Source: Caprella mutica (lineage: Eukaryota > Arthropoda > Malacostraca > Amphipoda > Caprellidae). Taken from it: a stretch of DNA of 64,000 bases. The DNA lies in contig CANNZV010002346.1 in NCBI GenBank assembly GCA_947561585.1, positions 93,716 through 157,715 on the forward strand, read 5' to 3'. How positions within the stretch are numbered: position 1 is the stretch's first letter; each line of letters begins with the position of its first letter. The notes beneath the pieces were generated by a model that ran no database searches, was not told where the DNA came from, and saw only the letters and a list, made by a program, of their open reading frames with translations. Positions 20,117-32,029 of the stretch are shown piece by piece. A program made the translations under genes and the position numbers.

Positions 20117-22165
20117 AAAAATATATTTTTTTAGTATTTTTTTCAGTATTTTAAAAGGATGAGGGTTACGCTTGTATTGCTACAGCACCTCAACGATATC
20201 CATCATCATTATATGCTCCCAATCGCACACATAAATCCTGAAAATATTCCCGCCTGACAATTAAAACTAATATATTTTTCTCTTTCAAAAAAAATTAAAA
20301 ATACCATTTAAAAATACAATGCAAAGATAAGAATAAAAAGGAACACCCAACCATAATCAATCGATTGCTCCAGCATAGTAACTTTTCCTTCAAACAAACT
20401 AGAAATAGCTATTTAAAATCTTTCCATGCACATCCACACAATCACATGCACCACACACACATTTCATACATACCAATATACACACATCATTTTTTCCTTT
20501 TAATCAAAATTCAAAGTAAAACTGAAAAATAATAAAAGTTATAAAAATATATAATTGCACTGAAAGACTAGATTATGTTACTCACTCGATCCAATTCACC
20601 CAATATCTCTTTTCTCTTTCTCCACATTGCACCAATGAACCTTTTACAGTCCTCACTTCTCTCAACCCCCACAAATAAACACACCTCTGCCATACTCTTT
20701 CCCTCAAATCCATTAACATTTCTTACTTCATTTAGAGCCATACAACTTATCAGAAAGTGTTCTTGGGTTTCTTCCTCACCAGTACCACACAATCGACAAT
20801 GTACTGGTTTATTTTCGAACCTCTTTCTCCAATTCAACTTCAAAGTATTACTCCTGGCTCTAAACAGTAAGCATGAATTGAAGGTGTTGTCATAAAAATT
20901 TTCGGCCTTAATGGCTCTTTTGTAACTACAATACATTTCAATAGAACTCTTCTCTTCCAATTCACTCAACCACTTCCTTTCCTCTGTTTCATGTACTCTC
21001 CTACTTATTTCTGTTTCAGATAACCGCGATAGCCCTGGCAGATCTGACACACCAATGCATTCCATGTACTCCACTACAATCCTCATCCACTTATCATACC
21101 CCTTATCAAACATATCTTCTACAACACATTTCATTAATTCACATGAACCATTCATTATATTTCTAACATATTTAAGTTTGGATTTCATATCCCTGGTGAC
21201 CACAGATGACATTCCGAGTTCTCCCCGTAAAGCAACAATAGGGGTGTATCCCGGAGCACCAAGAATGAACCTCATCACACTGTTCTCAACTCTCTGAAGT
21301 TTCTCCATATCTCCCTTAGTCCAGTCAATAACTGATGAAGCAAACATTATAGAAGGTATCACTACAGACTCCCAATAGGTTTTCCCTATCATTACTTTAT
21401 TGCATGATCGCATAATAACAGAATATGTCATGTTAGTCATTTTTTTAGATTTATTAATTTTGTTTTCTTTATATGATTTGAATATGTCATGTCCAACAGT
21501 TACCCCCAGGTATTTCATACTTTTAACAGATTTTACACCCTCCACTTCTGCTGGGCCACCAGCCATATTCATCACAACCAAATTACATTTGCTTTTATTG
21601 ATTTTCAGTCCTATATCTCCTGCTGCCTTCACTAGAGTTCTAATGAGTATTCTCATGTCATCTACACTCTTGGCAAGCAGGAGACCATCATCTGCAAACA
21701 GCAAGATAGGAATGAAGAAATTGTCATTTTTGAATCCAACCTTTGTAGCATAGATCTTTCTAACTATATGGTTAAGTAACATGACAAATAGCCAGGGTGA
21801 TCCAGTACAGCCTTGTCTGATACCACTAGTTACTTCCAAATCTCCCAATTCACGGTTATTAAAGAACAAAGTAGTACTGTCACCCAAATACAGCTTAGAA
21901 ATCACATCAATTAATTTTGGATCACATTTATGTTGCTTCATAGTACAAATTAACCGATGTCTATCCACCGAATCAAAGGCTTTGGAAAAGTCAATGGCAA
22001 CAATAAGAAGTGGCATCCTCATTTTTCTTGATTCAATGATGCAGTATCTAAGGATTAATATGTTGTCTTCAACTCTTCTTCCGCTGGTAAAGCCTGCTTG
22101 GTTATCTAGAACATTCTCATTCATCTCCATATGCTCTACAAGCTTGTCCTTGCATAACCCCATGA
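20117..22165 (-). mobile_element. 5'-truncated LINE of the same group
   Basis: ORF2 (22163-20568) is followed by a 3' untranslated region of about 450 bp (20567-20117) that ends in an A/T-rich tail at the junction with the neighbouring LINE. There is no endonuclease and no ORF1, so it is truncated at its 5' end near 22165. A direct repeat at the ends was not found. Confidence 0.75.
20568..22163 (-). CDS. LINE reverse transcriptase, 5'-truncated but open
   Basis: An uninterrupted 531-residue frame on the minus strand starts inside the reverse transcriptase. Motifs are NQAGFTSGRRVEDNI (about residue 21), VAIDFSKAFDSVDRHRL, VTSGIRQGCTGSPWLF and LLFADDGLLLAKSV (about residue 148), followed by the thumb and the Cys motif CRLCGTGEEETQEHFLISC near residue 480. 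It lacks the endonuclease and the N-terminal reverse transcriptase blocks, so it is not a working protein although no stop interrupts it. The sequence resembles 14749-15906 but is clearly a different family member. The intact frame suggests a fairly recent insertion. Confidence 0.85.
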   Translation of the reverse strand: MGLCKDKLVEHMEMNENVLDNQAGFTSGRRVEDNILILRYCIIESRKMRMPLLIVAIDFSKAFDSVDRHRLICTMKQHKCDPKLIDVISKLYLGDSTTLFFNNRELGDLEVTSGIRQGCTGSPWLFVMLLNHIVRKIYATKVGFKNDNFFIPILLFADDGLLLAKSVDDMRILIRTLVKAAGDIGLKINKSKCNLVVMNMAGGPAEVEGVKSVKSMKYLGVTVGHDIFKSYKENKINKSKKMTNMTYSVIMRSCNKVMIGKTYWESVVIPSIMFASSVIDWTKGDMEKLQRVENSVMRFILGAPGYTPIVALRGELGMSSVVTRDMKSKLKYVRNIMNGSCELMKCVVEDMFDKGYDKWMRIVVEYMECIGVSDLPGLSRLSETEISRRVHETEERKWLSELEEKSSIEMYCSYKRAIKAENFYDNTFNSCLLFRARSNTLKLNWRKRFENKPVHCRLCGTGEEETQEHFLISCMALNEVRNVNGFEGKSMAEVCLFVGVERSEDCKRFIGAMWRKRKEILGELDRVSNII

Positions 22166-22614
22166 AAATTTATCCCTAATTAATTAGCGATATTATCTCC
22201 TAAACCACGGAATCATACACATTGAAGTGGATGTACGGGAACGCTAACCATGATATACCTACTCTATAAGGTACGCTCGCAAAAGACACGAAATTGAGTT
22301 TCTTCTGCGCAGCCCCCTCTTGTGACGTCATAGAGGATGGTTTCCGATGGTATTGTGTATTAAATTGTTTTCACTCGTATAGCAAATTCATTTTGAAAGT
22401 ATCAATTATCATTGTTTCTTTTTATTTATTTAGGTAATATTAAGAAATCAGAAAAATGGTAAATAAGATTTAATAATCATAAATATTAATAAAGAAGCAT
22501 TAATAAATTGAATTATTTTTCCTTTGGTTCAGAATTAGTATTTTCAATAATAAATAGTCTCAGGGAATTTTTTAAGTTATAAGACATAATTTGGTACAAT
22601 AATACAGGGGCGTA
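22166..22614. other. Non-repetitive interval, no gene seen
   Basis: No open frame of note and no copy elsewhere in the window. It contains a perfect TGACGTCA palindrome (22323-22330), the consensus of CRE/bZIP binding sites, inside a locally GC-richer patch (22300-22335). It may be ordinary host sequence or part of an older repeat. Confidence 0.5.
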
Positions 22615-23281
22615 TCTAGGATTCAGTCAAGGGGGGGGGGCACTTTTCAAAAAAAATTAACGTTTCTGAAAAAAATCTACGGATAATTCCTCAGACTGGT
22701 GCAGCTATTTGATTATTTCAATTGCTTTGAACTTGCTTACACTGTGTTCCTTCGGAAGCGTCCTCTTTTAAATTGCGAAATTGGAGGACGTCATTATGTT
22801 CATAAAGAATAGATTTTATCCTATTAATATTAGCATTTTTCCAAAACCTTAAATTTTTTTTTGAATTTTAGAAGAAATGCATCGTCCTGTAGTCGGTGTT
22901 TGCCAAAACACCTTCTTCTTCAACAGTATGTCGAAAATTCACGCTTCACTCCATGACAAGTGGAAGGGCGGCTAAATCTTACCACCTGAAAAAGTTCACT
23001 AGAACTCGTGGTCTATTCAATGAAACTGGTTCTATTCACAAGAAAAGCAAATGATAACAAAACCAAAAAGAACAGAAACAGTGATTCAGGAGGTGAAGAG
23101 TTTCTATGAAGAGCCCCCAGAGCCCCCAGTTTCTCAGTAGATTTCACCAACCATAACTTCGTTGTGGAGAATCGTCAGGAACACTAATGAAAATCCCTGA
23201 AATATCAACGGAATAAATGATAGGTATGATGCTAAGGTAATATCTTTGTTGCCATTATTAATTGAATGGATATACACTATA

Positions 23282-24129
23282 CAGGCATCCCCCGCTTTAG
23301 TTACCAAATCATGACTCAGTTTAGTTACCAAACGGTAACTAAAGCGAATAAATGTAACAAGAAATTTATAATTGTCACTCCTTGATTTATACCTCATTTT
23401 CTATGAGTTATAGAAAGAAAATTCATTATTAGAGTAAAACGTATCTAAGCATATTATTAATAATATACAGTCTTTCATTGTATGTGCATGACTGTGACGA
23501 AAAGTTTAAAGTCGTGCATTTACTAAATGTTTTAAAATCCATCCATAGCTTAACTCTCATTCAGTATAGATGAGTAATTAATAGATACTTAATTAAACTT
23601 CTATAATTGTTGTGCTACATTTAACAAACAGCAATTTTATGCTCTACGAAATATTTTTGGTAGCAGGGTACTAAGTTCCAAATTATTGGTTGGTTCTACA
23701 ATTTCGGACACGTCAGAAAAAAACTTATAAATTTAATTATTATTTAACTATTCAAAAATTATAAATTTAATTATTATTTAACTATTTAAAAATTACAAAT
23801 TTAACTATTATTGCAATTGGTATCATGGTTATCAATTGAAACAAAAGTTAAATAATGATTGCTATATAAAGATTTTCACGTGTTCGAAAATATGGAACCG
23901 TGCAATAACACGGAACTAACCCTAAAATGGGACATGTTGAATTTCTGAACCAATTGCTTCTAATAATCTCACCTGGATTATAATTTTGATTTTTTTAGTT
24001 ACCGTGAAAAAATCACAAAAAATTGTCTCCGTTTTCTATGTCTACGAACGGTTCTTATTTCGAAACATATGACTCGAAATAAGTACCACTTTTGTTAAAG
24101 TGAGTTGTACTTAAAGCAAGGCTTGCCTG
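23282..24129. mobile_element. 848-bp insertion in copy 1 of the palindromic element
   Basis: It is absent from the second copy at the corresponding place (after 39538). The ends are CAGGCATCCCCCGCTTTAG and the reverse complement of CAGGCAAGCCTTGCTTTA, flanked by TA on both sides. It contains a threefold AT-rich subrepeat with TTTAATTATTATTTAACTAT (about 23730-23815). No ORF is present. Confidence 0.75.
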
Positions 24130-24659
24130 TAATCTTTCATGCATTCCTTGATGATGATGGCAACTTGTCATCGGTTGATGGTGTTTCAAATCTCAGATTG
24201 CTACAGGACATTATTTGGTGCTAGTTTGCTATGCGATCTGATCATCATTTACTGGTTTGGCATGCGATCTATTTAGAATTTATTAGCAAATATAAAAGAT
24301 ACAAACAGGCATACGAGATACCAAATATATATAGTATTTTATTTCCTTGAATAATTAAATACCATTTACATATTCAAAGCCTTAATATGGAAATACTTCA
24401 AGAAAATGTCGTTATATAAACTACATCCTACCAAACTTATATGAATATATAGTAAAAATAAGCAATTAATATATGTTTTTTTACTTTTAATGCATTGTGA
24501 CAATATCATCTCGTCTATATTGTTTGTTTTGTATCATAGTTACTTAAAAAGAAAAATTATCATAATTATTAAAATTAAAATACACATAAAGCATTATCAG
24601 ATCACATTAACCTCATAGATCGCATTCCAAACAAGCAACCCTTGTTTGGCCTATACTGC

Positions 24660-24870
24660 ACCATTCTGCAACTCGTTCTACACTTTGGTGATGCAAGACG
24701 GCACTCCATCACATTGAACAAAATTCAACAAATGCAGTTCTAGAATTTCTCATTGAAAAGGTTAGAGGTCGATTCATTAGCAGAAGAACGGAAAATTCCT
24801 GGCCAGCACACAATCAATATCTCAACCCTTTGGATTTTCACTTCTTGGCTTCTGCACAAACTCGAGTTTA
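24660..24870 (+). pseudogene. Transposase fragment, IS630/mariner-like, left half
   Basis: The plus strand reads, with frame breaks, QDGTPSHH followed by AVLEFLIEKVRGRFISRRTE and PLDFHFLASAQTRVY. This matches the D-G-A-x-P-H ... SPDLNPLDF region of IS630/mariner-type DDE transposases from arthropods. The catalytic context is decayed, and the N-terminal domains are not recognisable. Confidence 0.6.
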
Positions 24871-25499
24871 TATATGAAAAAGAATATTCCATTGTGTCTC
24901 TTATACAAAGTGTTTAAAGTTTCGCTGAAAGGTATAACCCGAAGACCCCTAAGAAATTTGAAAGAATGTTTCGAAGTTTGCTTCGTTCTGTCTTCAGGCT
25001 GAAGGAGGTCATTTTCAACAACTTCTGTAGGGCCTCGGGAGATGTGGTTCATATGATATAGCCATATATATAGGACAATAAATGTTTAATAATAATATTT
25101 TCTTTGCCATCAACGTGGTGTATCTATGATGACAATTGATGCATTAGAAGTGCTTCTAATTCGCAATTTAAAAATGTCGTTTCTGATGGAACACAGTGTG
25201 TCAGTGGATGTATTGTATAGTAAATAAGCTGTACCTATATCAAGTCTAATAGACTGATAGTTATTTAATTAATCACAATATTCAATCATTGGCTGCAGCA
25301 AAAATAATCAAAACCATACTGATACACTGTGTTTCATCAAATAACGTATTTTTTAAATTGCGGATTAGAAGAACTTACAAGAACGATGCAAGCTTCAGAA
25401 CATTCTTGCATACTTTCTTGAAAGTCTTATTGTTATATATTTGAGTGGAGATTTGAGCACATTGTATACGAGACTCATTGGGATCTGTTTTTTTTTATA

Positions 25500-25816
25500 C
25501 ATAAACATATAAACTCGAGTTTGAGCAACAGCCCATATGCAAAAGTCCAAAGAGTTGAGATGTGGACTGTGTGCTGACCAGGAATTTTATTTCCGTACTT
25601 CTGCTAGGTAATCACTCGACCTCGAAACTTTTCCTTAAATTCTAGAGCTGTCTTTGTGCAATGTGGTCTTGCATCCACCAAAGTGAAGAAGTTGTAGGCT
25701 GGGCCAAATAATGTGCTGGAACAATCAGAGTTTTGAAAACCATTAACTGGTAACAAGTTGCCATATTCATTAAAGGAATGATTTAAAAATTGGAACCATT
25801 CCATTAATAATTGCAA
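25500..25816 (-). pseudogene. Transposase fragment, IS630/mariner-like, right half
   Basis: The minus strand carries FFTLVDARPHCTKTALEF and KEKFRGRVIT, the same transposase region as at 24660-24870 but in the opposite orientation. The two copies are therefore arranged as an inverted pair in the element. No intact catalytic frame exists. Confidence 0.6.
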
Positions 25817-26808
25817 CGAAGATCATTCATTACCTTAGCATCATACCTATCATTTGTTTTCCAGATATTTCGAGGATTTTCATTCGTATTTTTTCGATGT
25901 GTTTTTGATGGAGGCAAATTAACTTCTCGATCGTCTGTCCAAACGATTCAATTGGCATTGGTGGATGGTTGCTGCATAATCCACTTACAAAACCGCTATT
26001 CATGTGGTTTTCGTTAATGGTCGAACTGAAGTTCAATTATAGAAATGGAATTTAAATGAATGTATGACGATCCTCCACCACATGGTTTTGGTGTGGATGA
26101 AATCTGCTGAAAAGAAAAAAAACTAGTGTGTTTTTGGTTTGTGTTTTTTTGTTTTGTTTTTATTTACTTTCTCTTGTTAATAGAACCAGTTTCATTGAAT
26201 AGACAACGAACTCTTGTGAACATTTCAAGTGGTAAGATTTAGCCACCGTTCCATTTATCTTAGGAAAGCATGAATTTTCGGTGTATTGTTGAAGAAAAGT
26301 GTTTTTGCAAACTACAGAGTACAGGACGATGCATTTCTTCTCCAATTCAAAAACATTTTTAAATTAAAGAACAATGATAGAAATTCACTCTCTATGGACA
26401 AAATGGCTTCTTCTACATGATACGACTTGAAACAATTTAATTTCTCCCATTTCGCAATTTAAAAATGACGATTTTGATAGAATACAGTGTTCAAGCATGT
26501 CAAAAGCAAGTAAAAATAATCAAATAATTGACATTTCTTCAATTTGGCGGATTAATCCATATATTTTTTAAATCCGTAGATTAATTTTTAAAAAGTTCAG
26601 ACCTCAAGGGGGGGGGGGGGGCATCTGCCCCAAATGCCCCCCCCCCTTGTATACGCACCTGCAATAATATTATGAACATATGGGGATTAATGAAACGAAG
26701 AAATAACAGGTCTAAGGGGACCGTCCCCGAAGAAATCTCAAAATTTTATCTTTTTTTTTATTGTGTAAACAGTTGCTTTATAACCTTCTTATAGTGTGTG
26801 CAAAATAC

Positions 26809-27164
26809 TAGAGGAGTATGAAATGTGTTTGTTAACAGATACACTCAGTGGAAACATATTACCCTAGATTAGTGCATAACTTAAAGGAACGCTAATTAGC
26901 GACGCGACATGTTGTGCCTTGTTTACTAGGAAGTTATTACTTGTTTATTTAAGTTCTCCCTTGTGTGACAAGTGCGTTGTCACACAAGGTTCATCATATC
27001 ATTATTATTTACATATAATTATATTATTATTTATAGTTATGCCATTCCATGTCAATGACTAATTCCTTTATTTTATGTCCTCAGATAAATACATTGTTGT
27101 ACTTGTACCTATATGATCTAATAAAATAGCAGTATCTACAAATGGGCATTCTTAACTCTATTTA
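26809..27164 (+). repeat. 5' LTR of the young Ty3 element
   Basis: It begins TAGAGGAGTATG and ends CTATTTA, so it lacks the usual TG...CA termini, although the target duplication fixes both edges. It contains a strong hairpin: CTTGTGTGACAA, a five-base loop and TTGTCACACAAG. AATAAA occurs near its end (about 27121) and is a candidate polyadenylation signal. Confidence 0.9.
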
Positions 27165-27258
27165 TGTATTTATCAATGAAAAGATACAGTGGAAAGTGAT
27201 TAATTAGCAAACAAGATAAAGTTTTAGTCACCTACCTAGCTTCCCAATTATCAAAATC

Positions 27259-28203
27259 ATGCCTATCGTAGAGTGTCCAATTGAAGGCTGTGATTATACA
27301 ACACCTGACCTTGGGGAGACCGTTCTTGCTGCTCTTTTGACTACTCATGCTATTCAGCACACTGTACAGCACCAGCAACCAAATGCAGCTAAAGTGGAGA
27401 AAGTAAAGAGGCCAACAATAGTCTCTGATGGATCAGGTGAAGAGTGGTCATATTTTTTGACTAGATGGACTGAGTACGTAGAAGCTACTAGAATAACAGG
27501 TACCGAGGTTGTAATACAACTATTAGAATGCTGTGATGAAAATTTGCGCAGAGACCTAACACAATCATCCGGGAGCCTCCTAGAATTTACATCCATAGAA
27601 GTCCTAGAGAAAATAAAAACTCTAGCAGTTAGAGCTGAAAATATTGCAGTGGCCAGAGTCACCCTGTATAACATGAAACAGGATCATGAAGAATCCATCA
27701 GGTCATATGCTGCTAGACTAAGAGGACAAGCAAGAGTCTGTAAATTTTACGTCACATGTTCAGGAACAGATTGCAACACAGATGTCTATTATACTGAAGA
27801 AATGTTAAAAGACGCACTCTATAGAGGTATATCAGATCCAGATATCCAACTTGATCTCCTCGGACACATCAATCAAGACATGACCCTGGAACAAATTATC
27901 CAATTCGTTGAGGCCAGAGAACTCGGCAAACGATCTGCAGCAAAGCTAGCTACTAGCCATGGCGTTGAAGCCAGTCGTAGCTCATACAAAAAATTGCAAA
28001 GGGATGTGGTAAAGGAAAACTTTACCAATAACTCCGATCCATGCTCGTACTGTGGCAAGAAAGGTCATGGAAAACATGCATTCACTACAATCAGAAAAAA
28101 TGTATGTCCTGCCTTTGACCATAAATGTAACCACTGCAAGAAAAATCACTACTTTGAGAGTATGTGTAGAAGAAAGCAGTCTAACAGCAGTCTAATCGAA
28201 TAG
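27259..28203 (+). CDS. gag: Gag-like protein with zinc knuckles (Ty3)
   Basis: The 314-residue frame opens 94 bases after the 5' LTR with MPIVECPIEGCDYTTPD, an N-terminal C2H2-like module (CPIEGCDYTT ... LTTHAIQH). The middle is a capsid-like helical region (SYFLTRWTEYVEATRI, EESIRSYAARLRGQARVC). The C-terminus has Cys/His motifs: CSYCGKKGHGKH and CNHCKKNHYFESMC, likely RNA-binding. The frame is intact and ends at TAG 28201-28203. The protease frame follows in another phase, so Pol expression would need frameshifting or a separate start. The fit to Ty3-type Gag comes from position and motifs, not overall similarity. Confidence 0.82.
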   Translation: MPIVECPIEGCDYTTPDLGETVLAALLTTHAIQHTVQHQQPNAAKVEKVKRPTIVSDGSGEEWSYFLTRWTEYVEATRITGTEVVIQLLECCDENLRRDLTQSSGSLLEFTSIEVLEKIKTLAVRAENIAVARVTLYNMKQDHEESIRSYAARLRGQARVCKFYVTCSGTDCNTDVYYTEEMLKDALYRGISDPDIQLDLLGHINQDMTLEQIIQFVEARELGKRSAAKLATSHGVEASRSSYKKLQRDVVKENFTNNSDPCSYCGKKGHGKHAFTTIRKNVCPAFDHKCNHCKKNHYFESMCRRKQSNSSLIE

Positions 28204-28298
28204 AACACCTCCAAGAGAACGCATCATTCGATCATCTGTGTTCTATCCGGCAGGCTAGGCAAGACAGCAAAAGGAAAAGTATAGCTCTAGATCATCAC

Positions 28299-29033
28299 TT
28301 GCACAATAATCTCACAGACTCTTGGGTGAAACAGGTATCCAAACCTCAGCCGTTTCTGAAATTAAACATTTCAATTTCAGAAAATGATTACAAACACTTT
28401 GGAAACAAACTGCCCTCAGATCCAAAATCCATGAGCTATTGTGTGATGGCAGATACCGGTTGCCAAAGCTGCCTTGCTGGCATGAAACCAATAAAGAAAC
28501 TTGGAATTAAAGAATCTGATCTGATACCAGTCTCTATGCACATGCATGCAGCAAACAACGAAGGAATCAATATCCTAGGAGCAGCATTTTTACGCTTCTT
28601 CGGAAAAGACAGCACTGGCAAGCACATTGAGACCAAGCAACTTACTTATGTTACCAACAGTTCGGACAAGATCTTCATTAGCAAGGAGGCATGCATTTCA
28701 CTAGGAATGATCTCTAACAAGTTCCCAATGATTGGTGAAAATTCAATTGCAAGCAGCATCATATCCTCCCCAGCCCAGAAGTCTTGCAGCTGCCCTACCA
28801 GACGAATGCCACCAAAGGCCCCTACAAAGATGCCATACTCTGCTACCACGGAAAATAAAGGTAGGCTGAAATCATATCTACTTGATTTATATAAATACAG
28901 TACATTTAACACTTGTCCTCACCAACCATTACCTCTAATGGAGGGCCCCCCTCTTAAATTAATGATTGACCCCAATGCTTTACCGGTTGCCCATCATAAA
29001 CCTGTGCCGGTACCAATACATTGGAACCTGTGA
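28299..29033 (+). pseudogene. pol: Ty3 protease region, out of frame with RT
   Basis: The 244-residue frame contains the aspartic protease signature VMADTGCQSCLAG (about residues 49-61) and a later hydrophobic LGAAFLRFFG segment. It ends in [20 protein letters not shown], which leads into the reverse transcriptase. The frame stops at 29031-29033, while reverse transcriptase is open in another frame from 29021. Comparison by memory with related elements suggests about 30 residues are missing at this junction, so it looks like a small deletion plus frameshift. A fused Pol is therefore unlikely to be made from this copy. Confidence 0.75.
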
Positions 29034-31972
29034 CATGGTGCCACAGAATGGTAGTTTGTGCTAAAAAGGATGGTAAACCAAGACAGACAGTAGATCTGCA
29101 ACCACTAAATCTCCATGCTACTAGAGAAACTCACCACACGCAGTCGCCATTCCACCAAGCCAGAATAGTACCTCAAAGAAAAATTAAATCAGTCTTTGAT
29201 GCCTGGAATGGCTACCACAGTGTGCCATTACGCAAGGAAGATCGACATTATACTACCTTCATAACACCTTGGGGAAGATACCGTTATCTCACAGCACCAC
29301 AAGGCTACATCGCATCTGGAGATGCTTACTCTAGACGATATGATGAAATCGTATCCCACATCCCAAACATGACAAAATGTATAGATGATACCTTACTATG
29401 GTCAGACACAATTGAAAAAAGTTTTTTCCAAGCAGTAGAGTGGTTAACAGTATGCGGCAGAAATGGAATTACCCTAAACCCCAAAAAGTTTGTCTTTGCT
29501 GAAACCACCGTTGATTTTGCTGGGTTTACAATAACCCCAGATACAGTCAGACCATGCACAAAATTCATAGAAGCAATTCAAGACTTCCCTAGACCATTGA
29601 ACATCACAGATATGCGTGCATGGTTTGGTCTACTCAATCAAGTATCATATGCATTTTCAATGACTGAAGTTATGTTACCATTCCGCAAACTCCTCCAGCC
29701 AGGAACACCTTTTATCTGGACTGATGAACTCCACAACTTATTTACCAAATCTAAGTCAACAATCATCAACGAAATACAGGAGGGTGTAAGAATTTTTGAT
29801 AAATCTAAACCAACTTGCCTCTCTACAGATTGGTCTAAATCTGGAATTGGATGGTGGTTATCTCAAAAACAATGCGATTGTGCAAAGCCAGACCCCTTTT
29901 GCTGCAAAACCGGATGGAAAGTGGTCTTAATGGGAAGCAGATTTACCCATTCTGCCGAATCCAGGTACGCTCCAATTGAAGGGGAAGCACTTGCTGTGGC
30001 AGACTCGCTCGACAAAGCAAGATACTTTGTTTTGGGATGTAGTGATCTCATTGTAGCAGTCGATCATAAGCCTCTTCTAAAGATATTGAGCGATCGATCC
30101 CTGGAAGCAATTCCTAACAACAGACTTAGAAACCTCAAAGAAAAAACACTTCGCTACAGATTCCGCATCATTCACATACCAGGGGTGAAGCACAAAGCTG
30201 CAGATGCTACTTCAAGATCACCAACAGGATCTCACACCCCTGATAAAATGCACCTATCTGACGACGTTAGCACAGTAACACAAACTGTTGATGCCAGATC
30301 AACCTTCCTCTCTGCTACTCGAATTAAAGAAAACCACCATGAGTGTGAAATGTTTGAAGAAAATCTCAAACTTTCTTCAATATCAGCCATAAATTCTATT
30401 GTTGCAGTAACGTGGGATAAAATAAAAACAGAGACTAACAGCGATGACACAATGCTCGACCTGATGCACCAGATTGAGAAGGGGTTTCCAGAAAATCCAA
30501 ATACTTTGGCATTCAATCTGAAAGAATTCTATCAATTTAGGGATCACCTGTCAACAATTGATGGAGTGAACTTATACAAAAGTCGTGTCATTGTCCCCAT
30601 ATCCCTTCGTTGTTCTGTTCTCCAAAGTCTTCACTCTGCACACCAAGGTGCATCCACCATGATTGCTAGGGCAGAAGATTCCATTTTCTGGCCAGGCATC
30701 ACCAAAGACATTACTACATTAAGAGACAACTGCAAACATTGCAATAAAATTGCACCATCCCAACCAAGCGCTCCTCCTTACCCAACAATATCTCCTATTT
30801 ATCCGTTCCAATGCATCTGTGCTGATTATTTCCACTTCAAAGGAAAAAACTATCTCGTAATTGTGGACAGATATTCAAATTGGCCGATCATTGAACAAGC
30901 CTCAGAGGGCGCAAACGGCCTCATCGAATCTCTCAAAAGAACATTCACCACTTTTGGTATCTCAGATGAACTATCTTCGGACGGAGGACCAGAATTCACA
31001 TCAACTCTGACCAGACAATTTCTTGAACAGTGGGGAGTTCATCACAGGTTATCATCCGTCGCCTTTCCCCATTCAAACTGCCGAGCAGAAATTGGCGTGA
31101 AAACAGCAAAAAGACTTCTAATGGAAAATACCCAACATAATGGTACTCTCGATACTGATAAATTCCGAAGAGCTATATTGCAATATCGGAATACCCCAGA
31201 CAAAGACACTAAGCTCTCTCCAGCAATGTGTGTGTTTGGACGCTCTATTCGAGATTTCATTCCAGTATTACCGGGTAAATACAAGCCACATAATACATGG
31301 CAGGGAACATTGGAAGCAAGAGAATCAGCCTTACGTAATAGACACCAGAGGCTTCAAGAGTATTGGAGCGAACATACGAAGAAACTCCCACCATTAACTG
31401 TCGGTAATAAAGTAAGAATCCAAAATCAAACTGGGCCACACTCCAAGAAATGGGACAAAACGGGGACTGTAATCGAAGTTAAACAATTCGACCAATATTC
31501 TGTGAAAATCGACGGATCTGGCAGAATCACCCTACGTAACAGGAAATTTCTCAGGAAATACATCCCAGTCTATGAACAATCAGTACCAATAACCCTCAAG
31601 GATGATGAAAATTACCGTATGATCTTAAATTATCCATCGCAACGAGAAAAACATACAGAATCTGACACCACAGCCAAAAAACCATTGCCTACCACTAATC
31701 CCAACCCAATTATAAGACCATCTTCCAATGGCGATGTGCAGCATGAATCCTCTAATGATGAATTTATTTCTGCAGATGAACCTGAAACAACCTCGCCCAC
31801 AGCTGTCCATGTTCCAGAAGACCAAGCCAGACAAGACGAAAGCATTAATGTTCCAGAGCAATCTAAAAAAATATTACTGGATTCTCTCACTCCACCTCCA
31901 AGACGATCTGCCCGCAAGAAGCTAACTCCCGCTTGGCACAAAGACTATGAACTCTCCTCTTCTGACGACTAA
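29021..31972 (+). CDS. pol: Ty3 Pol: reverse transcriptase, RNase H, integrase
   Basis: A single open frame of 983 residues. Reverse transcriptase has [18 protein letters not shown] near the start, [12 protein letters not shown], and the catalytic CIDDTLLW near residue 120. RNase H follows with [12 protein letters not shown] (about 268), [11 protein letters not shown] (about 322), VAVDHKPLL (about 346) and HKAADATSR (about 392). Integrase has the HHCC zinc finger (HSAHQG ... CKHC, about 540-585) and the catalytic D, D, E in VDRYSNWP (about 615), SSDGGPEF (about 653) and CRAEIG (about 689). [14 protein letters not shown] stretch marks the C-terminal SH3-like region. The 5' end of the family's Pol is missing (see the protease entry). 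Confidence 0.9.
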   Translation: MEPVTWCHRMVVCAKKDGKPRQTVDLQPLNLHATRETHHTQSPFHQARIVPQRKIKSVFDAWNGYHSVPLRKEDRHYTTFITPWGRYRYLTAPQGYIASGDAYSRRYDEIVSHIPNMTKCIDDTLLWSDTIEKSFFQAVEWLTVCGRNGITLNPKKFVFAETTVDFAGFTITPDTVRPCTKFIEAIQDFPRPLNITDMRAWFGLLNQVSYAFSMTEVMLPFRKLLQPGTPFIWTDELHNLFTKSKSTIINEIQEGVRIFDKSKPTCLSTDWSKSGIGWWLSQKQCDCAKPDPFCCKTGWKVVLMGSRFTHSAESRYAPIEGEALAVADSLDKARYFVLGCSDLIVAVDHKPLLKILSDRSLEAIPNNRLRNLKEKTLRYRFRIIHIPGVKHKAADATSRSPTGSHTPDKMHLSDDVSTVTQTVDARSTFLSATRIKENHHECEMFEENLKLSSISAINSIVAVTWDKIKTETNSDDTMLDLMHQIEKGFPENPNTLAFNLKEFYQFRDHLSTIDGVNLYKSRVIVPISLRCSVLQSLHSAHQGASTMIARAEDSIFWPGITKDITTLRDNCKHCNKIAPSQPSAPPYPTISPIYPFQCICADYFHFKGKNYLVIVDRYSNWPIIEQASEGANGLIESLKRTFTTFGISDELSSDGGPEFTSTLTRQFLEQWGVHHRLSSVAFPHSNCRAEIGVKTAKRLLMENTQHNGTLDTDKFRRAILQYRNTPDKDTKLSPAMCVFGRSIRDFIPVLPGKYKPHNTWQGTLEARESALRNRHQRLQEYWSEHTKKLPPLTVGNKVRIQNQTGPHSKKWDKTGTVIEVKQFDQYSVKIDGSGRITLRNRKFLRKYIPVYEQSVPITLKDDENYRMILNYPSQREKHTESDTTAKKPLPTTNPNPIIRPSSNGDVQHESSNDEFISADEPETTSPTAVHVPEDQARQDESINVPEQSKKILLDSLTPPPRRSARKKLTPAWHKDYELSSSDD

Positions 31973-32029
31973 TTTCAACAACATCAGTTCCCACTACTAA
32001 AATATAGATATTGGAAACTTGAGGGGAGA

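Larger units (their letters stand above)
22615..26661. mobile_element. Large palindromic element, hAT-like ends, copy 1
   Basis: It begins CAGGGGCGTATC and ends GTATACGCACCTG, which gives inverted CAGG-GCGTAT ends, and CAATAATA flanks it exactly (22607-22614 and 26662-26669). CAGGGGCG ends with an 8-bp duplication point to hAT. The two halves are inverted copies of each other over several hundred bases; for example 22865-23060 is related to the reverse complement of 26160-26340. Both halves carry decayed pieces of one transposase. Poly-G (22631-22640) and poly-C tracts lie just inside the ends. A later element sits at 23282-24129. The second copy is 38879-42218. Confidence 0.85.
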
